Assembly (NCBI GenBank): GCA_035048815.1
Contig: JAUCBN010000005.1
Coordinates: 14,844,517 to 14,908,516, forward strand
Reading direction: 5' to 3'
DNA: 64,000 nt
Source of the DNA: Abelmoschus esculentus
Taxonomy: Eukaryota; Streptophyta; Magnoliopsida; Malvales; Malvaceae
The position numbers and the translations under genes were made by a program. Shown here in pieces: positions 47,994 to 59,526 of this stretch. Every line of letters starts with the position of its first letter. The stretch's first letter is position 1. The notes under the pieces are model-generated. The model was not told the origin of the DNA. It saw only the letters and a program-made list of their open reading frames with translations, and did no database searches.

Positions 47994-49100
47994 ATTTTTT
48001 CAAACGAGTCAAACCTTGTTTTTAAATACCGCTTAATTAATTTTGGAAGTTGTGAAATAAAGTGGCAATTAAATTATTATTTGTTTATTAATTCGAACTT
48101 CAACATATTCCAACCCCCCTCTCTAAGTGGGGGGAAAACGCTAGTGCTTTCGTGAGGATATTGTTCCTTCGTATGGGCCTAGTAAAGTACCTTCGGGGCT
48201 CGACTACCCTATGCTTTCGTAAGGATATTGTTCCTTCGTATGGGCATAGTGAAACGGTCCTCTCGGATTGAACTCGATTGAGACGAGCCTATAATGGGTG
48301 ATGATCGGGGGCCTTGCTACTCTTAGAAGAGGACAACAAGGACAATTTGGGTACCTCCTAGTGCCAAAACTGCATGTAGAGACCATAGAAAACTCACCCT
48401 ATTAGAGCCATGTGGATAACCTAGGGTTTTAGACGAAATAAATAGGGTTGTTTTGTCTCTTGCTTCGTTGGCCCAATTATTTATTTTTCTAACCTTTTCG
48501 TGTGTTTTTATTTGCATAGACATTTCATATTTAAAGGTGTTGATCTAAGTGGTTTGTCCAATTAGATGCTTTCATTCTGATTAGAGTAAAAAATAGAAAA
48601 ATAAGAGAAAGAAATGAAAAATAGAAAATTAGAAAGAAACAATAGAAATTTGAGAAAGGAAGAAAAGAAAAAAAAGACAGAAGATTTGAAAAAAAGAAAA
48701 AAAACAATGAAAAAGAAAGAGGTTGGAAGGAATAGAAATTGAGAGATTAGGAAACAGGAGAGAGAGAAAAAAGAGAAGAGAAAATAAGAAAAATAGAAAG
48801 AAAAAAACAATGAGAAAAAGAAAAATTGAGAGAAAAAGAAAAAAAGAAGAATATGGAAGTAAAAATATAAGGAAAAAAGGGTAGAAGAAAAGAAAAAAAA
48901 GAAGGAAAAATAAAGAAAAAAATCGAGAGAAGAAAAAGAAAGAAGAAGAAAATAAAAAAAATAATAATAACAAAGGGGCATTGAGATCTCTCAGTCGATG
49001 AAAGTTGCTCAAAGGGCGATCATTAGCGTGATCAATACCTTTAAGTGCATTCATGCATTGTTCATCAAATGCATTTACTCATGTATTTTCATCTCATGCA
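47994..49100 (+). other. Tat-like element leader region, non-coding
   Basis: About 1.1 kb after the primer site with no gene. A direct repeat with CTTTCGTGAGGATATTGTTC, then TTCGTATGGGC, occurs at about 48147 and again near 48212 (CTTTCGTAAGGATATTG). From 48560 to 48975 the plus strand is almost pure purine (AAAGAAAAAAGAA-type). The pyrimidine-rich open frames on the other strand are artefacts of this. Confidence 0.6.
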
Positions 49101-49993
49101 TTTTAGGCGGGGAGTGGCCCCAAGAGGAGGCATTCATGTCTGATGCTAGGAAGGATAAGGGGACGACCTCGGAGCTACAACCTCAAGAACCTAAACAATT
49201 TTGCGGCAAAGGTGAGCAAACTCGAAGGACGACAGGAGTTAGTGATCAAGAATCAGCATGAGATACTATTAGGCATGAAGAGTTTTTAAGATGAAACTAG
49301 GGCATAGTTCAGGGAATTAAAGGACATGATGGTTGTCGCAATCAGGGGAAAGGGTCCGACGGAAGGCTCTTTCGTGCAAGAAAGCAAGAGTCGGGATTGT
49401 GAAGAGATGACACTATCGAAAAAAGACCAAGCTATCCTTCGCCAATATGAGGTAGCTTGTAATGCCTCTGTCTGCCCCACTAAACTAGCGTTGGACAAAA
49501 TCGATGCCACTCTTAAGAAAATCTTGTCCTCTTTGGTGGATGGAAGCCTCAAAGGATGTTTTAAGGGGCAAGAACGTTAGGTGAACTATGAAGTTACCCA
49601 CCCAACTCCTGAGACCTTCAGGAGTTTCCCACCGCACGCAAGAAATACAACTCAAATTCCTAAGAGAGAGAAAGCAAAGAAGACCTTTACCACTTTGCCA
49701 TTTTCCTACAAGGAGATGTACTCTATTCTGTATGAGGTAAATCTAGTTCGACCCACTTGTGTCACTCCCTTCATACCGCCATATCCTGCTTGGTACGATG
49801 TTAACGTACGTTACGAATACCAGCTGGCTTAACAGGACACTCGATAGAGAACTGCATGATGTTCAAGAAGACAGTGCAAAACTTGATTAACACCGGGGTT
49901 CTGAAGATTAATTCGTCAGGCATGGCATCCAGCTCCTCATCTAATTATAGTAAACGCTCAGGAGACGAAACGATTAGGGTGGTTCAGGAGTAA
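49101..49993 (+). pseudogene. Tat-like gag remnant
   Basis: A decayed capsid/nucleocapsid-type region. The recognisable part runs from about 49668 as TLPFSYKEMYSILYEVNLV and IPPYPAWYDVNVRYEYQ, the conserved block of Tat-lineage gag proteins. After a stop at 49830 it continues in another frame as GHSIENCMMFKKTVQNL to about 49993. In the expected Cys-x-Tyr-His zinc-binding motif the first Cys is Tyr here and the His is lost at the frame break. Upstream text (VSKLEGRQELVIKNQHEI near 49210) also reads as gag coiled-coil-like sequence with stops. It cannot make a functional protein. Confidence 0.6.
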
Positions 49994-52900
49994 TGCCCCA
50001 GCCAGGGGAGGTTTAGGCGCATCTCAGTTTACTTTGCATATCCTAGATGATATTTTGCATTAACAATCTTGCACTTGTTGTCTTTGTTTCTTTATTTTTA
50101 GTCAATCTTGCTACTATTGGCCTAAAAGTAGCAATGAATCTATGTAAAGGCCACATGTTTTTAATTTCAATTAAGATATGCCTTTTGTTAAAATGTGTAT
50201 ATATCCCTTTATCTTTAAAGTTCCTTGGATGTCACGTGCTTATGATTCAATTATGAAGTTATCAGAATGTTTTGATCATGATGAAGAATGATACCCCAAT
50301 CAGTAACTTTGGTCAGTAATGCACGAGAAATGAGACTACTACTCCCTCAATGATGTTCAATGATAAGAAAATCTCCTCGAAAAGGCCCGATGATATTAGA
50401 TGATCTTGAGAATTTCCCGTAAGAGCATTCAAACTGCATCTAAAAGAAGGAAATAGAGGAAAAACAAAGAAAAAAGAAGAAAAAAAGAAAAAAGAGATTA
50501 AAAAATAGAAGAAGAAGAGAAGAAGAACAAATATTAAATAAAAAGCACTCCAATATTCGAAACCTGATAATAGGTATATTTGAACAAGAGTGTGGAAGTA
50601 TTTGGGGCACTCCTCTAAAATGATAGGCCTAATAAGGTAGCAATGCACCATTCAAAGTCTTCGCTTCATGAGTGATGGTAATATTTTCAAATTCATGACT
50701 ATGCCGAGTAAGTCGGAGCTCTGTTGTATGCTCCACCAAAATCTTCGAGACAAAGGACTGTGATGATTTGTTTTCCCCGAATTTTAAAAGAAAAATAAAG
50801 AAAAAAAACACTAACAAATGTGAAAAAAAGAAAAAAAAGAAAAAAAGGAAAAAAAATACGAAAAAGAGAGATAGAAAGAGAAAGAAAAATTCTCCTATTG
50901 CTAGATGCAGTCTGAAGCATACTTCGAATTCTCAAGAAGATACTAGCGGGGCAAGTACGAAAAGTTTGGATACATATGAGGAGAAAGTATTGAGAACTAG
51001 AAGGAGTAGTTTTCGAATAGATTGAGCAAATACGATAATCATGAGGATGAATCGAGCAATCTGAAGGGAATCCCAAAACTTCAAATATCGCCACAACTTC
51101 CAAAGGTTAAAAACCAACTTTGAGGGTTGAGTCTAAAGCACTTGATATCCAAGGAACCTCTTCTCTATATTTTATTATTCTTTTATGTTTGCCAAAACAC
51201 ATTTAAATTTTGTCTTATTTACAATTATTAAATTCTTTTATTCCAAAAGTTTATGAACAAGACAATTAATGCAAACGATCATCTTTGATATGAATCGAGA
51301 AGAAGGGGCAATGTGTGATATTAAGTGTTGTCGGAAAAGATTACTTTGATTGTAAGGTGATATATTTCGAGAGGTTAGGCCAGCGTAAATAAGTAAGGAT
51401 TACTTGAGCCTATTGAGGTTACAATTTGAGCAAAGATAAACATCAAGCCTTTGGGGTAAAAGTATATTAGGGACAATAAAGAAAGTCGATCAGAAGGCCT
51501 AAAGACAGAATTCAAAGTGGAATCCAAGAGGATAACCCCAAATAAGCTTGTTGAAAATAAACCTCAAATGATTTAAGCCTGAGAATTGAGAGCCATTACT
51601 ACAAGCGGGAAATATGAGTTTTCCAAGATTGATACTTCAGAATCTTATAGCGGATTAAGAATAAGAGAATAATCGTGTTTATTTGAGAGGAAAAGAATAT
51701 GAATGAAAGAAAAAGGGAAAAGATGTCAAATTTTAGATGCTAGCTAGTCTTCTACCATAATGTTTTGAATGTTTTTAGAAATACAGATCGATCTTAATTG
51801 AAGAAACAGACGTGAGGACGTGGGGGCACGTGTTCATCGTAATATTGCAATCTAAGACTAATCGTAAAGACACAATGAAAAACTATGATTGGGACAAAGC
51901 TTAAAGGAATGAGGCATTTTTGAATAGAAGGTTTTGACCCATCAACGTAAGTCAGTTTTAGCCTTTCGAAGAATCGAAAAAAGAACAGCAAAGATAAGGA
52001 TGATCTTTCGTCCAAAATTGAACTCTAGGTAGTTTGGGGCATGTGTCCACCTTAGTCCTTCAGAAAGAGAAAAAGAAAAAAGAAGGAAAAGAGAAAAAAG
52101 AAAAGAAGAAGAGGAAAGAAAAAGAATAAAAAGGGAAAAGAAAGAGAAAGAAAAAGACCCCCGGATGAATGCTACACCTATACCAAAAGGAGGATATTTG
52201 AATTGCAAGTTGAGACATCCTGCTCTGATGCGATAGGAAGCGAGAATCTAGAAGAGATGAAGAAGGAAGATCTAGAAGAGATAAAAGCCCGATGCGATAG
52301 GAAGCGAGAATCTATCCTCTAAGAAAAGAAGAAAAAAGAAAAGAAAAAGGAAAATAACATTCATGCATTATTTAGGGTTAATATTCATGCATCATTTAGG
52401 TTAAGCATTCATGCATTATTTTAAACATTCATGCATCATGAAGGTTAAATGTTCATGCATCATTTAGGTTAGATATTCATGCTCATTAGCATTCTCATTT
52501 CATTCCATCATTGCATTTTGTATATTTTAAACAGAAATTCTGAGGATGTATCAGAAACTTGATCTACAGCTTACTGAAGAAGAAACAACTCTAGAAAAAT
52601 CATGAGTTCGCGGATTTATTCGACGACAGACAGTATGAGGAAGAGAAAGAGAAAATGAGAAAAAGAACGAAAAGGAAAAAAGAAGAAAGAAAAAGGGGAA
52701 AGAAAGGAAAAAAAAGAAGAGAAGAAGAAGAAAGAAAAAAAGAGGAAAAATATAATGACACTCATGCATCATTTAGTTCCGCGAGAAAAGAGATGGATCT
52801 CAACAAAGAATCTAACGTCATGAAAAGCCTTCCAACCTCTAGTTATTTGGGGGCAACAAGTTTTTTATGTATCAAGGCAATCAAATATCAAGACATCTAG

Positions 52901-53589
52901 ATAAAATATTAGGTATTCTCTAAAGGGAGATACCACTTTGTTACGAGATATTCAGGTATTCCTTAAGTAAGGTACCACTCTATATTTGAGCATCAATTTG
53001 ATCCTTCCTTAAGGATGTTTACCCCAAAACAAACTTCTCAGTCAAACCTTTTCTTAAGGATGTTTTTCACAAAACAAACATCTTTAACTCGATCCTTCCT
53101 TAAGGATGTTTGAAAAAAAGAGAAGAAAAGAAAAGAGAAAAAGAGAAAACCAAAAGAAAGAACAAAGAAATAAGAAAAAGAAAGAGAAAAATAAGTAAAA
53201 AAAATAAGTAAAAAAGAAAAAAGAAAAAAAAGAAAAAAAGAGAAGAAGAAGAAAGAGAAAGAAAAAGAAAAAGAAGATAAAAGAGAGAGAAAATATGAGA
53301 AAAGACTGTCAGAAATTGATGCTTTTATATTCAAGGTATTAGAGGAAAACAAAAAAAGAAGAGGAGAGAGAGGAAGAATGAAACAAAAGACAAGAAAAAG
53401 ATAAGAAGAGGAACGAAAAACAAGAGAAAAAGAAAAAAAGAAGAGAAAGAAAAAACAAAAAGAAAAGAAAAAGAAAGAAAAGAAGAAAAAGAGAAAAAGA
53501 AGAAAGCCAAAAGAAAAAAGAAGAAGAAGAAGAAGACAAAGAAACGGTCGAGATCGACCAAGTGAGAACATGTAGAAACCAACAAAGGA
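49994..53589 (+). other. Tat-like internal region: polypurine tracts and short repeats, no pol
   Basis: About 3.6 kb where pol would be expected but no RT, integrase or RNase H motif is seen. Polypurine tracts on the plus strand lie at about 50440-50525, 50785-50890, 52060-52160, 52310-52352, 52635-52752 and 53110-53540. Between them lie AT-rich spacers, and GGATGTTT-type phrases repeat near 53005, 53055 and 53103. The long Phe/Ser/Leu-rich frames on the minus strand are the complement of these tracts and are not genes. Confidence 0.6.
52358..52485 (+). repeat. 24-bp ATGCAT-containing tandem repeat
   Basis: Six imperfect units around ATTCATGCATCATTTAGG, 20-25 bp apart. Each ATGCAT core is palindromic. 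Confidence 0.75.
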
Positions 53590-54030
53590 TTTCTTTAATA
53601 CCGAGACGGTATACGCTCGAAGAGAGGGACCGTTCTTTATGACATACGCCTAAAGAAGAGGGTCATACTTTGTGACATACGCTCGAAGAGAGGGACCATT
53701 CACTATGACATGCACCTGAAGAAGGGGGGTCATGTTTTGCGACATACGCTTGAAGAGAGGGGTTGCCCACCACGGTATACGCTCGAAGAGAGGGACCGTT
53801 CTTTATGACATACGCCTGAAGAAGGGGGTCATACTTTGCGACATACGCTCGAAGAGAGGGGTCGCCCACCACGGTATACGCTCGAATAGAGGGACCGTTC
53901 ACTATGACATATGCCCGAAGAGGAGGATCATGCTTTACGATATACGCCCGAAGAGGGGGGTCATGATTTATGATATACGCTCGAAGAGAGGAGTCGCCCA
54001 CCACGGTATACGCTCGAAGAGATGAACCGT
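53590..54030 (-). repeat. 33-bp minisatellite array B, reverse orientation
   Basis: About 13 units of the same 33-bp family as arrays A and C, here reading ACGGTATACGCTCGAAGAG, AGAGGGACCGTTCTTTATG and GGGGTCATACTTTGCGACAT on the plus strand. It lies upstream of the right LTR, where Tat-lineage elements are known to carry tandem repeats. The 11-residue repeat frames are by-products. Confidence 0.88.
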
Positions 54031-54705
54031 CAGATGCTGCAATGATCAGAAATCAAACATCTCGAAGATGTAGATTCTATGGAGAAAGGATCAACATTGT
54101 TAGAATTCTAGATTTAGGGTTTCATATAGGAGAGACTCAAGTCGAAGACTTTTGCGAAGAGCTTTATATAAGAAAGGTTCGAAGATTTTCAGAGACTGGT
54201 TCTATATAGGAAGGACCAACATTTCAGACAGATTCAGAGCTTAAAATTTCATAGAGGGGGGACCCACAACTTAGAATATTTAAATTTTGTTCAAAATATC
54301 TAAGTAAGGGAATTAAAGTTTGCTTTTGATAAATCTTTTTCTGATGTGTGCAGGTGGCCTCAAGTCGAAATATTGCTTGTGGCAAAGCCTACCAGGGTTT
54401 CAAGGGATAGAAGGGCTATCGAAATTGTGGAGAAAGGGTTTTTATATCAGCATCTCCAAACAGGGAAGTCGGATAAAATTAGTGCTTGTAGCCTTTACTT
54501 TATCATTGTTTTACAACGATAAACAAAGGGGTAACTATAATTACTAATTTTATCCGGGGTAAACCCGTTTATTTTTCTCTTTGTCTTAAATAATGGGCTT
54601 TAGTTAATTGTAGTGTTAATGACAAAAAAAAACAAAAAAAAGACCAAAGTGAGTAAAAAGTGTAATAATGGGTTTATTATTTTTTTTAAACACGATAAAA
54701 TTTAA
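54031..54705 (+). other. Tat-like 3' untranslated region
   Basis: About 675 bp with no supported gene. It contains a hairpin at 54499-54523 (TTTATCATTGT, loop TTT, ACAACGATAAA) and a CGGGG-TAAA-CCCG hairpin near 54556. Two A-rich purine runs (AAACAAAGGGG near 54521 and AAAAAAAAGACCAAAG near 54633) are candidates for the polypurine primer; I cannot choose between them. Confidence 0.4.
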
Positions 54706-55094
54706 AAATATTATATTAATATATTTATTAATTTGTACCTATTTTTCTTTTCTTTGACTTTATAAATATATACTATTATATGCGTTACTGTTTTCTTTTA
54801 AAAAATCTAAAAATATTATATTACTCTTTTTGTATATATATATATATATTCCTTTTTTGGTTTTTAATTTAGTGCAATTTTGTTATTAAAATATTATTTA
54901 GCTTCTGCGTATTTTGTTTTTATTATTTCTCTCGTTATCATATGTTATTTAAAATCAAAAACCAAAAGACATATTAGGTTGTGACCACTAATTATAATGT
55001 TCTACAGTTAAAATAAAAATATTAAAGGATTTCCTTTTTTTATGATCTTTTTTTCTTTGTTTATTTTATTTACTATTATTATTTATTATCATTA

Positions 55095-55131
<37 letters not shown>

Positions 55132-57142
55132 GTCCAGGATATTATATGTACATATTATTTATACTATTTAATTTCTTTTTATTTTCATTACAAATATCAT
55201 AATATGTATTATTTAAAGCAAAATTCGAAAAAGTATATATTGTTTTTTTGTTTAATTTTTTAAATATTTAGTTTCCTTTCGTTTTTGTTTCTATTATTAT
55301 TATAATCTATTTTACCATCTTTTTATTAATATTAATAGTATTATATTTATTATTATTATAAAATATGATTAAATAAGATAAAATCAAATATATATCAGTA
55401 GCCCATTTTATTTACAATTAAGATCTAATAAAATAATAAAACCCACCAGCTAATTAACTAAGGCCAAAATCCATCTGATAAGAGAAACCCTAATACACTT
55501 ATTATCTCTTTGGGCAACCATCAAGCCCTAGTCGTTAGATCTAAGTATCTAATCTAATGGCTCAGATTAAGGGGAGCATAACTGTCCAGAATTAGACGCT
55601 CCAACGCGCGGCTAATTGGTTTCCTCACGTGCGACTGTTTGAGAACTCAACGAGCGCGTGTATCGCACGCATATGCCCTTTCGGATACTCTGGAGTCTGC
55701 TCGTCTCTCTGTCATGATCGATCCCTTCTCAGTGGTCCCTCTCTTCTCCGACAGCCACGACGACAACCATGTCCCATTGTCCTCTCTCGCCCTGTATCAA
55801 CCACATGAGCAAAAACAAACAAAACATCAAAATTGTACAAGGAATTACGACGAAAATCAATATCCTTCAGCAATTTCAGAGCAGTAAATGACATGGAACT
55901 GACAATTTCAGAAGATCACAGAATGCGGATAAAGAAAGCATCACAACCAAAATCAGGGATTTCAGACTTAAACAAAGCAAAGAAGGATATTTTAAGTTCT
56001 AATCAGTGTAATAAAAAAGGGCTATAAGAAGAAAAAAGCCCTAACTTTGTAATTCATTGGGGGAACCACCATTGAAATCAAAATAACACAAATTCAATGG
56101 TAAATACTCTCGCTTTTTTTTTTCACAGTATAGAATCAAAATAAAAAGAAGAGTAGTTTTCTTTTTTGGGTGCCTTTCGATTTAGAGGTCATCGGAACAC
56201 TCTCCTTCGATCGATAATAAACCAATGGCCACTTTATCGGTTCGGGGTGAGTCGAGAGGAAAAAGATTCTCTATCGCTTTCCGTTCTTCTGAATCAAACC
56301 AAAAATGGTTCTAATGTCTTTCTCGCTTTGGTTTCTTTTCATAAAAGGTGGAAGCTTTGACTCTGATTTTGTTTTGTTTGTAAAAGAGGAGTTTTGTTTC
56401 GAAGTAAGAAAGTTTTTTTAAAGGAAAAGGGATAGATTTTACTTCGCCGGCCACCGTGGATGGTGGCCGAATTCTGAAATATGCAGTGGTTTCTAGGTTG
56501 AAAGGATGAACGTTCAACTTGTTTATCCTTTTTAGAAGAACTGAACAGAGAAATGGGAGGAGGTATTTTATTTTTGGTTGAAAAATGAGAAAAAGGTTTG
56601 TTTTAGCTGGATTAAATCAATTTTATACTCATTAGATTATTAGGAAATGGTTTTATTACCTCATAAACCAACCCGTGTCCCTTTAATTCACCCCGCAACC
56701 CTTGCTAGTTTTCAAATTCTTTCATTTCAGTCCTGAATCAACCCGAAATCTTCTTTTTCGATTTGGTTTATTTGTAGATGGGTCCCCCCGTGTTTTTTTG
56801 TTTACTTTTGAGCCCTTCCCCTAGCTAAATTGCTTCTCGAATCCTTAATACTTTATGTCATGTTAAGTGTTTTCAAGCCCTAATTTCTTTTCTAATTCAA
56901 TTTCCATTCTTAGTCCTAAATTCCTAATTCCCAATTTCTCAAATTGATTTTCAATTTGCAACCCTAATTCCTAATTTTTAAGCCCAAATTTTAATTCTCA
57001 ATTTTTATCTCAAATTCCCATTTTTAAAGTTAAACCCTAAATTTCCTAATTTTGAGGCACTTTAAATTTTTAATTTTCACTCTTTCAAAAATAGCACCTT
57101 TTTAGTAAACATAAATTTTTAATTAGCGGAAGGGTCGCTATA
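54706..57142 (+). repeat. Right (3') LTR of the Tat-like element, internally deleted
   Basis: About 2.4 kb collinear with the left LTR, ending GGGTCGCTATA (the left copy ends CTACA). At about 56856 it jumps from CTTAATACTTTAT directly to TCATGTTAAGTG, omitting what is 46535-47685 in the left copy. It is followed immediately by minisatellite array C. Confidence 0.72.
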
Positions 57143-58079
57143 GTATTGAACTAACCATTTCTTAGAGCGTATACCGTGATGGACGACCCCTCTCTCTCTG
57201 AGCATGTCGTGATGAATAACCCCTCTCTTCGAGCGTTTGTCATAATGAACGCTCTCTTTGAGCGTATACCGTGATGGATGACCCCTCTATTTGAGCGAAT
57301 GTCACGATGAATGACCCCTATCTTCGAGTGCATGTCATAATAAAAGGTCTCTCCCTTTGAGCGTATACTGTGATGGACGACCTCTTTCTTTCTCTGAGAG
57401 TGCATGTCAAAATGCGTATATTGTGATGGACGACCTCTTTCTTTCTCTGAGAGTGCATGTCAAAATGAATGACCCCTCTCTTTGAGTGTATAACACGATG
57501 GACGCCGTGCTCTTTGAGCGTATATCGCGGTGAACGACCCCTCTCTGTGAGCGTATGTCATAATGAACGGTCCACCTCTTTGAGAGTATACCGTGATGGA
57601 CGACCCCTCTCTTTAAGCATATATCTCGGTGAACGACCCCTCTCTTCGAGCATATGTCATAATGAATGGTCCCTCTCTTTGAGTGTATACCGTGATGGAC
57701 GACCACTCTCTTTGAGCGTATGTCATGATGAATGACCTCTCTCTTTCGAGTGCATTTCATAGTGTACAGTCCCTCTCTTTGTGCGTATACCGTGATGGAC
57801 AACCCCTCTCTTTAAGCGTATGTCGTATTGAATGATCCCTCTCTTCGAGTGCATATCATAATGAACCATCCCTTTCTTACAACGTAAACCGTGCTGGACC
57901 ACCTTTCTCTTTGAACGTATGTTGCGATAAATGACCCCTCTCAACAACTGCATGTCATATTGAACCAGCCTTTTCTTAGAGCGTATACCATGATGGACGA
58001 CCCTCTCTTTGAGAGTATGTCGTGGTGAATGACCCCTCTCTTCGAGCGTTTGTCATATTGAACGACCCTTCTCTTTGAG
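57143..58079 (+). repeat. 33-bp minisatellite array C
   Basis: About 28 units in the same orientation as array A (TACCGTGATGGACGACCCC and variants). It starts at the last base of the right Tat-like LTR and ends at the first base of the Gypsy LTR, so both elements abut it. Reading frames across it are by-products of the 33-bp period. Confidence 0.9.
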
Positions 58080-59526
58080 TGATATTAGGGATTTGTTGCT
58101 TCAAAAACAACGATACTTGTTTGAAACGGATCTAGGATAATAGCAAGAAAGTCTCTGCAATAAACACAACATTATGGATGTTAGAATGATGTTAAAACAA
58201 TAAGAAAACAAAGAAAAAAAACTGAAACAAAGAAGAAAAGGGATGAAGGAATTCTGGTAGTTTCTGGAGGTTAATGAAGATGAAATGCTCCGAAGGCTTT
58301 CATGGAAGCATTAAAACGTCCAAAATGGCAGAATTGGATGTTTAAGTTGCTGGGAAATAACAACGACGTTGAACTCGAAAGAACCCGAACAATATACTGA
58401 GCGGACCCGAATCGAATACGTTCTTCGTCAACGGACTTGGACCCTCTAGATAGAGATCTAGGAACCCGAAGTATCAAGGATTTGACACACTCAAACAAAG
58501 TCTGAATTTGTCAAGAAAAGTTCAATGAAGAACTGAAATTGAGAGAAAATCTCACAAGTGATTTTATTCATAAAATGTCTACCCTTGTCTTTACAAAATT
58601 AAGTAAATATAAAGGAATAAAAGAGAAGTTTGCCAAATTTGAATTTGTGGCCTTAATTCAAACGAAAATTAAAATTTAAATGCTCAAATAACTTCTCCTA
58701 GGCTCCTAATATCCTTAGCCACATGTTTTGGCACTTAAAATACATTAAACATGTGTTTAATGTTTGAATTTAAATAAGAAACCACTCATTCTTATCCAAT
58801 GTTGCTGATTGGTCTTCAAAGCAAGGGCCTTGTTTGGCTTGCTTGCTTTTGGACGCCCAAACTTGTGGAAAAGGGTGCTATGTGGGCCCCACATGCGTAG
58901 GACACCTGCTCTTCGTGTACGATAGGTTTCAGCTGTTGTAGATCACTGCAACTTGAGTTGAGTTGAGCTGGAAATGGAGATGAGCTGAAACGAACTAGCT
59001 AAGAGTGTTAGGAGCTAAATGGAGCTGGGAGCTAAGCTTCTGAGCTGCCCCGAGCTAAGGTGAGTTGCGTGCACACCATTGAGCTTTTTCTGAGCTAAAT
59101 ATAATACACTTGAGCTGGTATTGAACTGCATACGCTCTCCTGAGCTGGAGATGAGCTGGGTATGCCTACTTGAGCTAAGGTTCTCCTAAGTACCTATATT
59201 AGAACAAGGCAAACACATCTAAAAAGCCTTGTAGTCTTATTTTAACCATACAATCACACTTAAAACCAAATGCAAACATAATTAACATAGTATATACATA
59301 AGTAAACATACATACTAATATATATACCTAAATATGTCACATATCAGCATACAACACATTATAAACAACATATTCTAAGGCATGAACATTTTCAAATGAA
59401 TCTGAAATGTTAGCACAAGTAAGGAAAAGAGCTTCCCTGTATTTCTTTGCCTTAGAACGTGTGATAGGTCCTGATGGTAAGACCTCCGGATCAACCTGTT
59501 GAACTTGACATGATGTGCTCACATCA
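58080..59526 (-). repeat. 3' LTR of the Gypsy element
   Basis: 1447 bp bounded by TGATATTAGGG (58080) and CACATCA (59526), giving TGAT...ATCA inverted ends. The left end abuts the minisatellite; TTGAG at 58075-58079 would be the 5-bp target duplication, not checkable here. Within it, minus-strand CTTTATATTTA (58604-58614) is a TATA candidate and AATAAA (58563-58568) a poly(A) signal candidate. Region 58950-59175 is dense in GAGCTG/GAGCTAA words. Confidence 0.75.

Larger units (their letters stand above)
44405..57142 (+). mobile_element. Degenerate Tat/Ogre-like LTR retrotransposon, non-autonomous
   Basis: Two long direct repeats (about 44405-47972 and 54706-57142) flank 6.7 kb. The left repeat ends GGGTCGCTACA and is followed two bases later by TGGCGACTCCGCTGGGGAC, complementary to the 3' end of plant Arg tRNA. 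That primer type is known for Ogre/Tat elements. Internally there are only gag remnants (about 49100-49993), no RT, RNase H or integrase motif that I could find, many polypurine tracts, and a minisatellite just before the right LTR, a feature reported for the 3'UTR of Tat-lineage elements. Plus orientation. The exact LTR start and target duplication were not resolved. Confidence 0.72.

Noticed and set aside
48562..49054. Phe/Ser/Leu-rich minus-strand frames (also 50313-51103, 51942-52208, 52551-52772, 53038-53585)
   Set aside because: Complement of polypurine tracts that lack stop codons; hydrophobic appearance is compositional.
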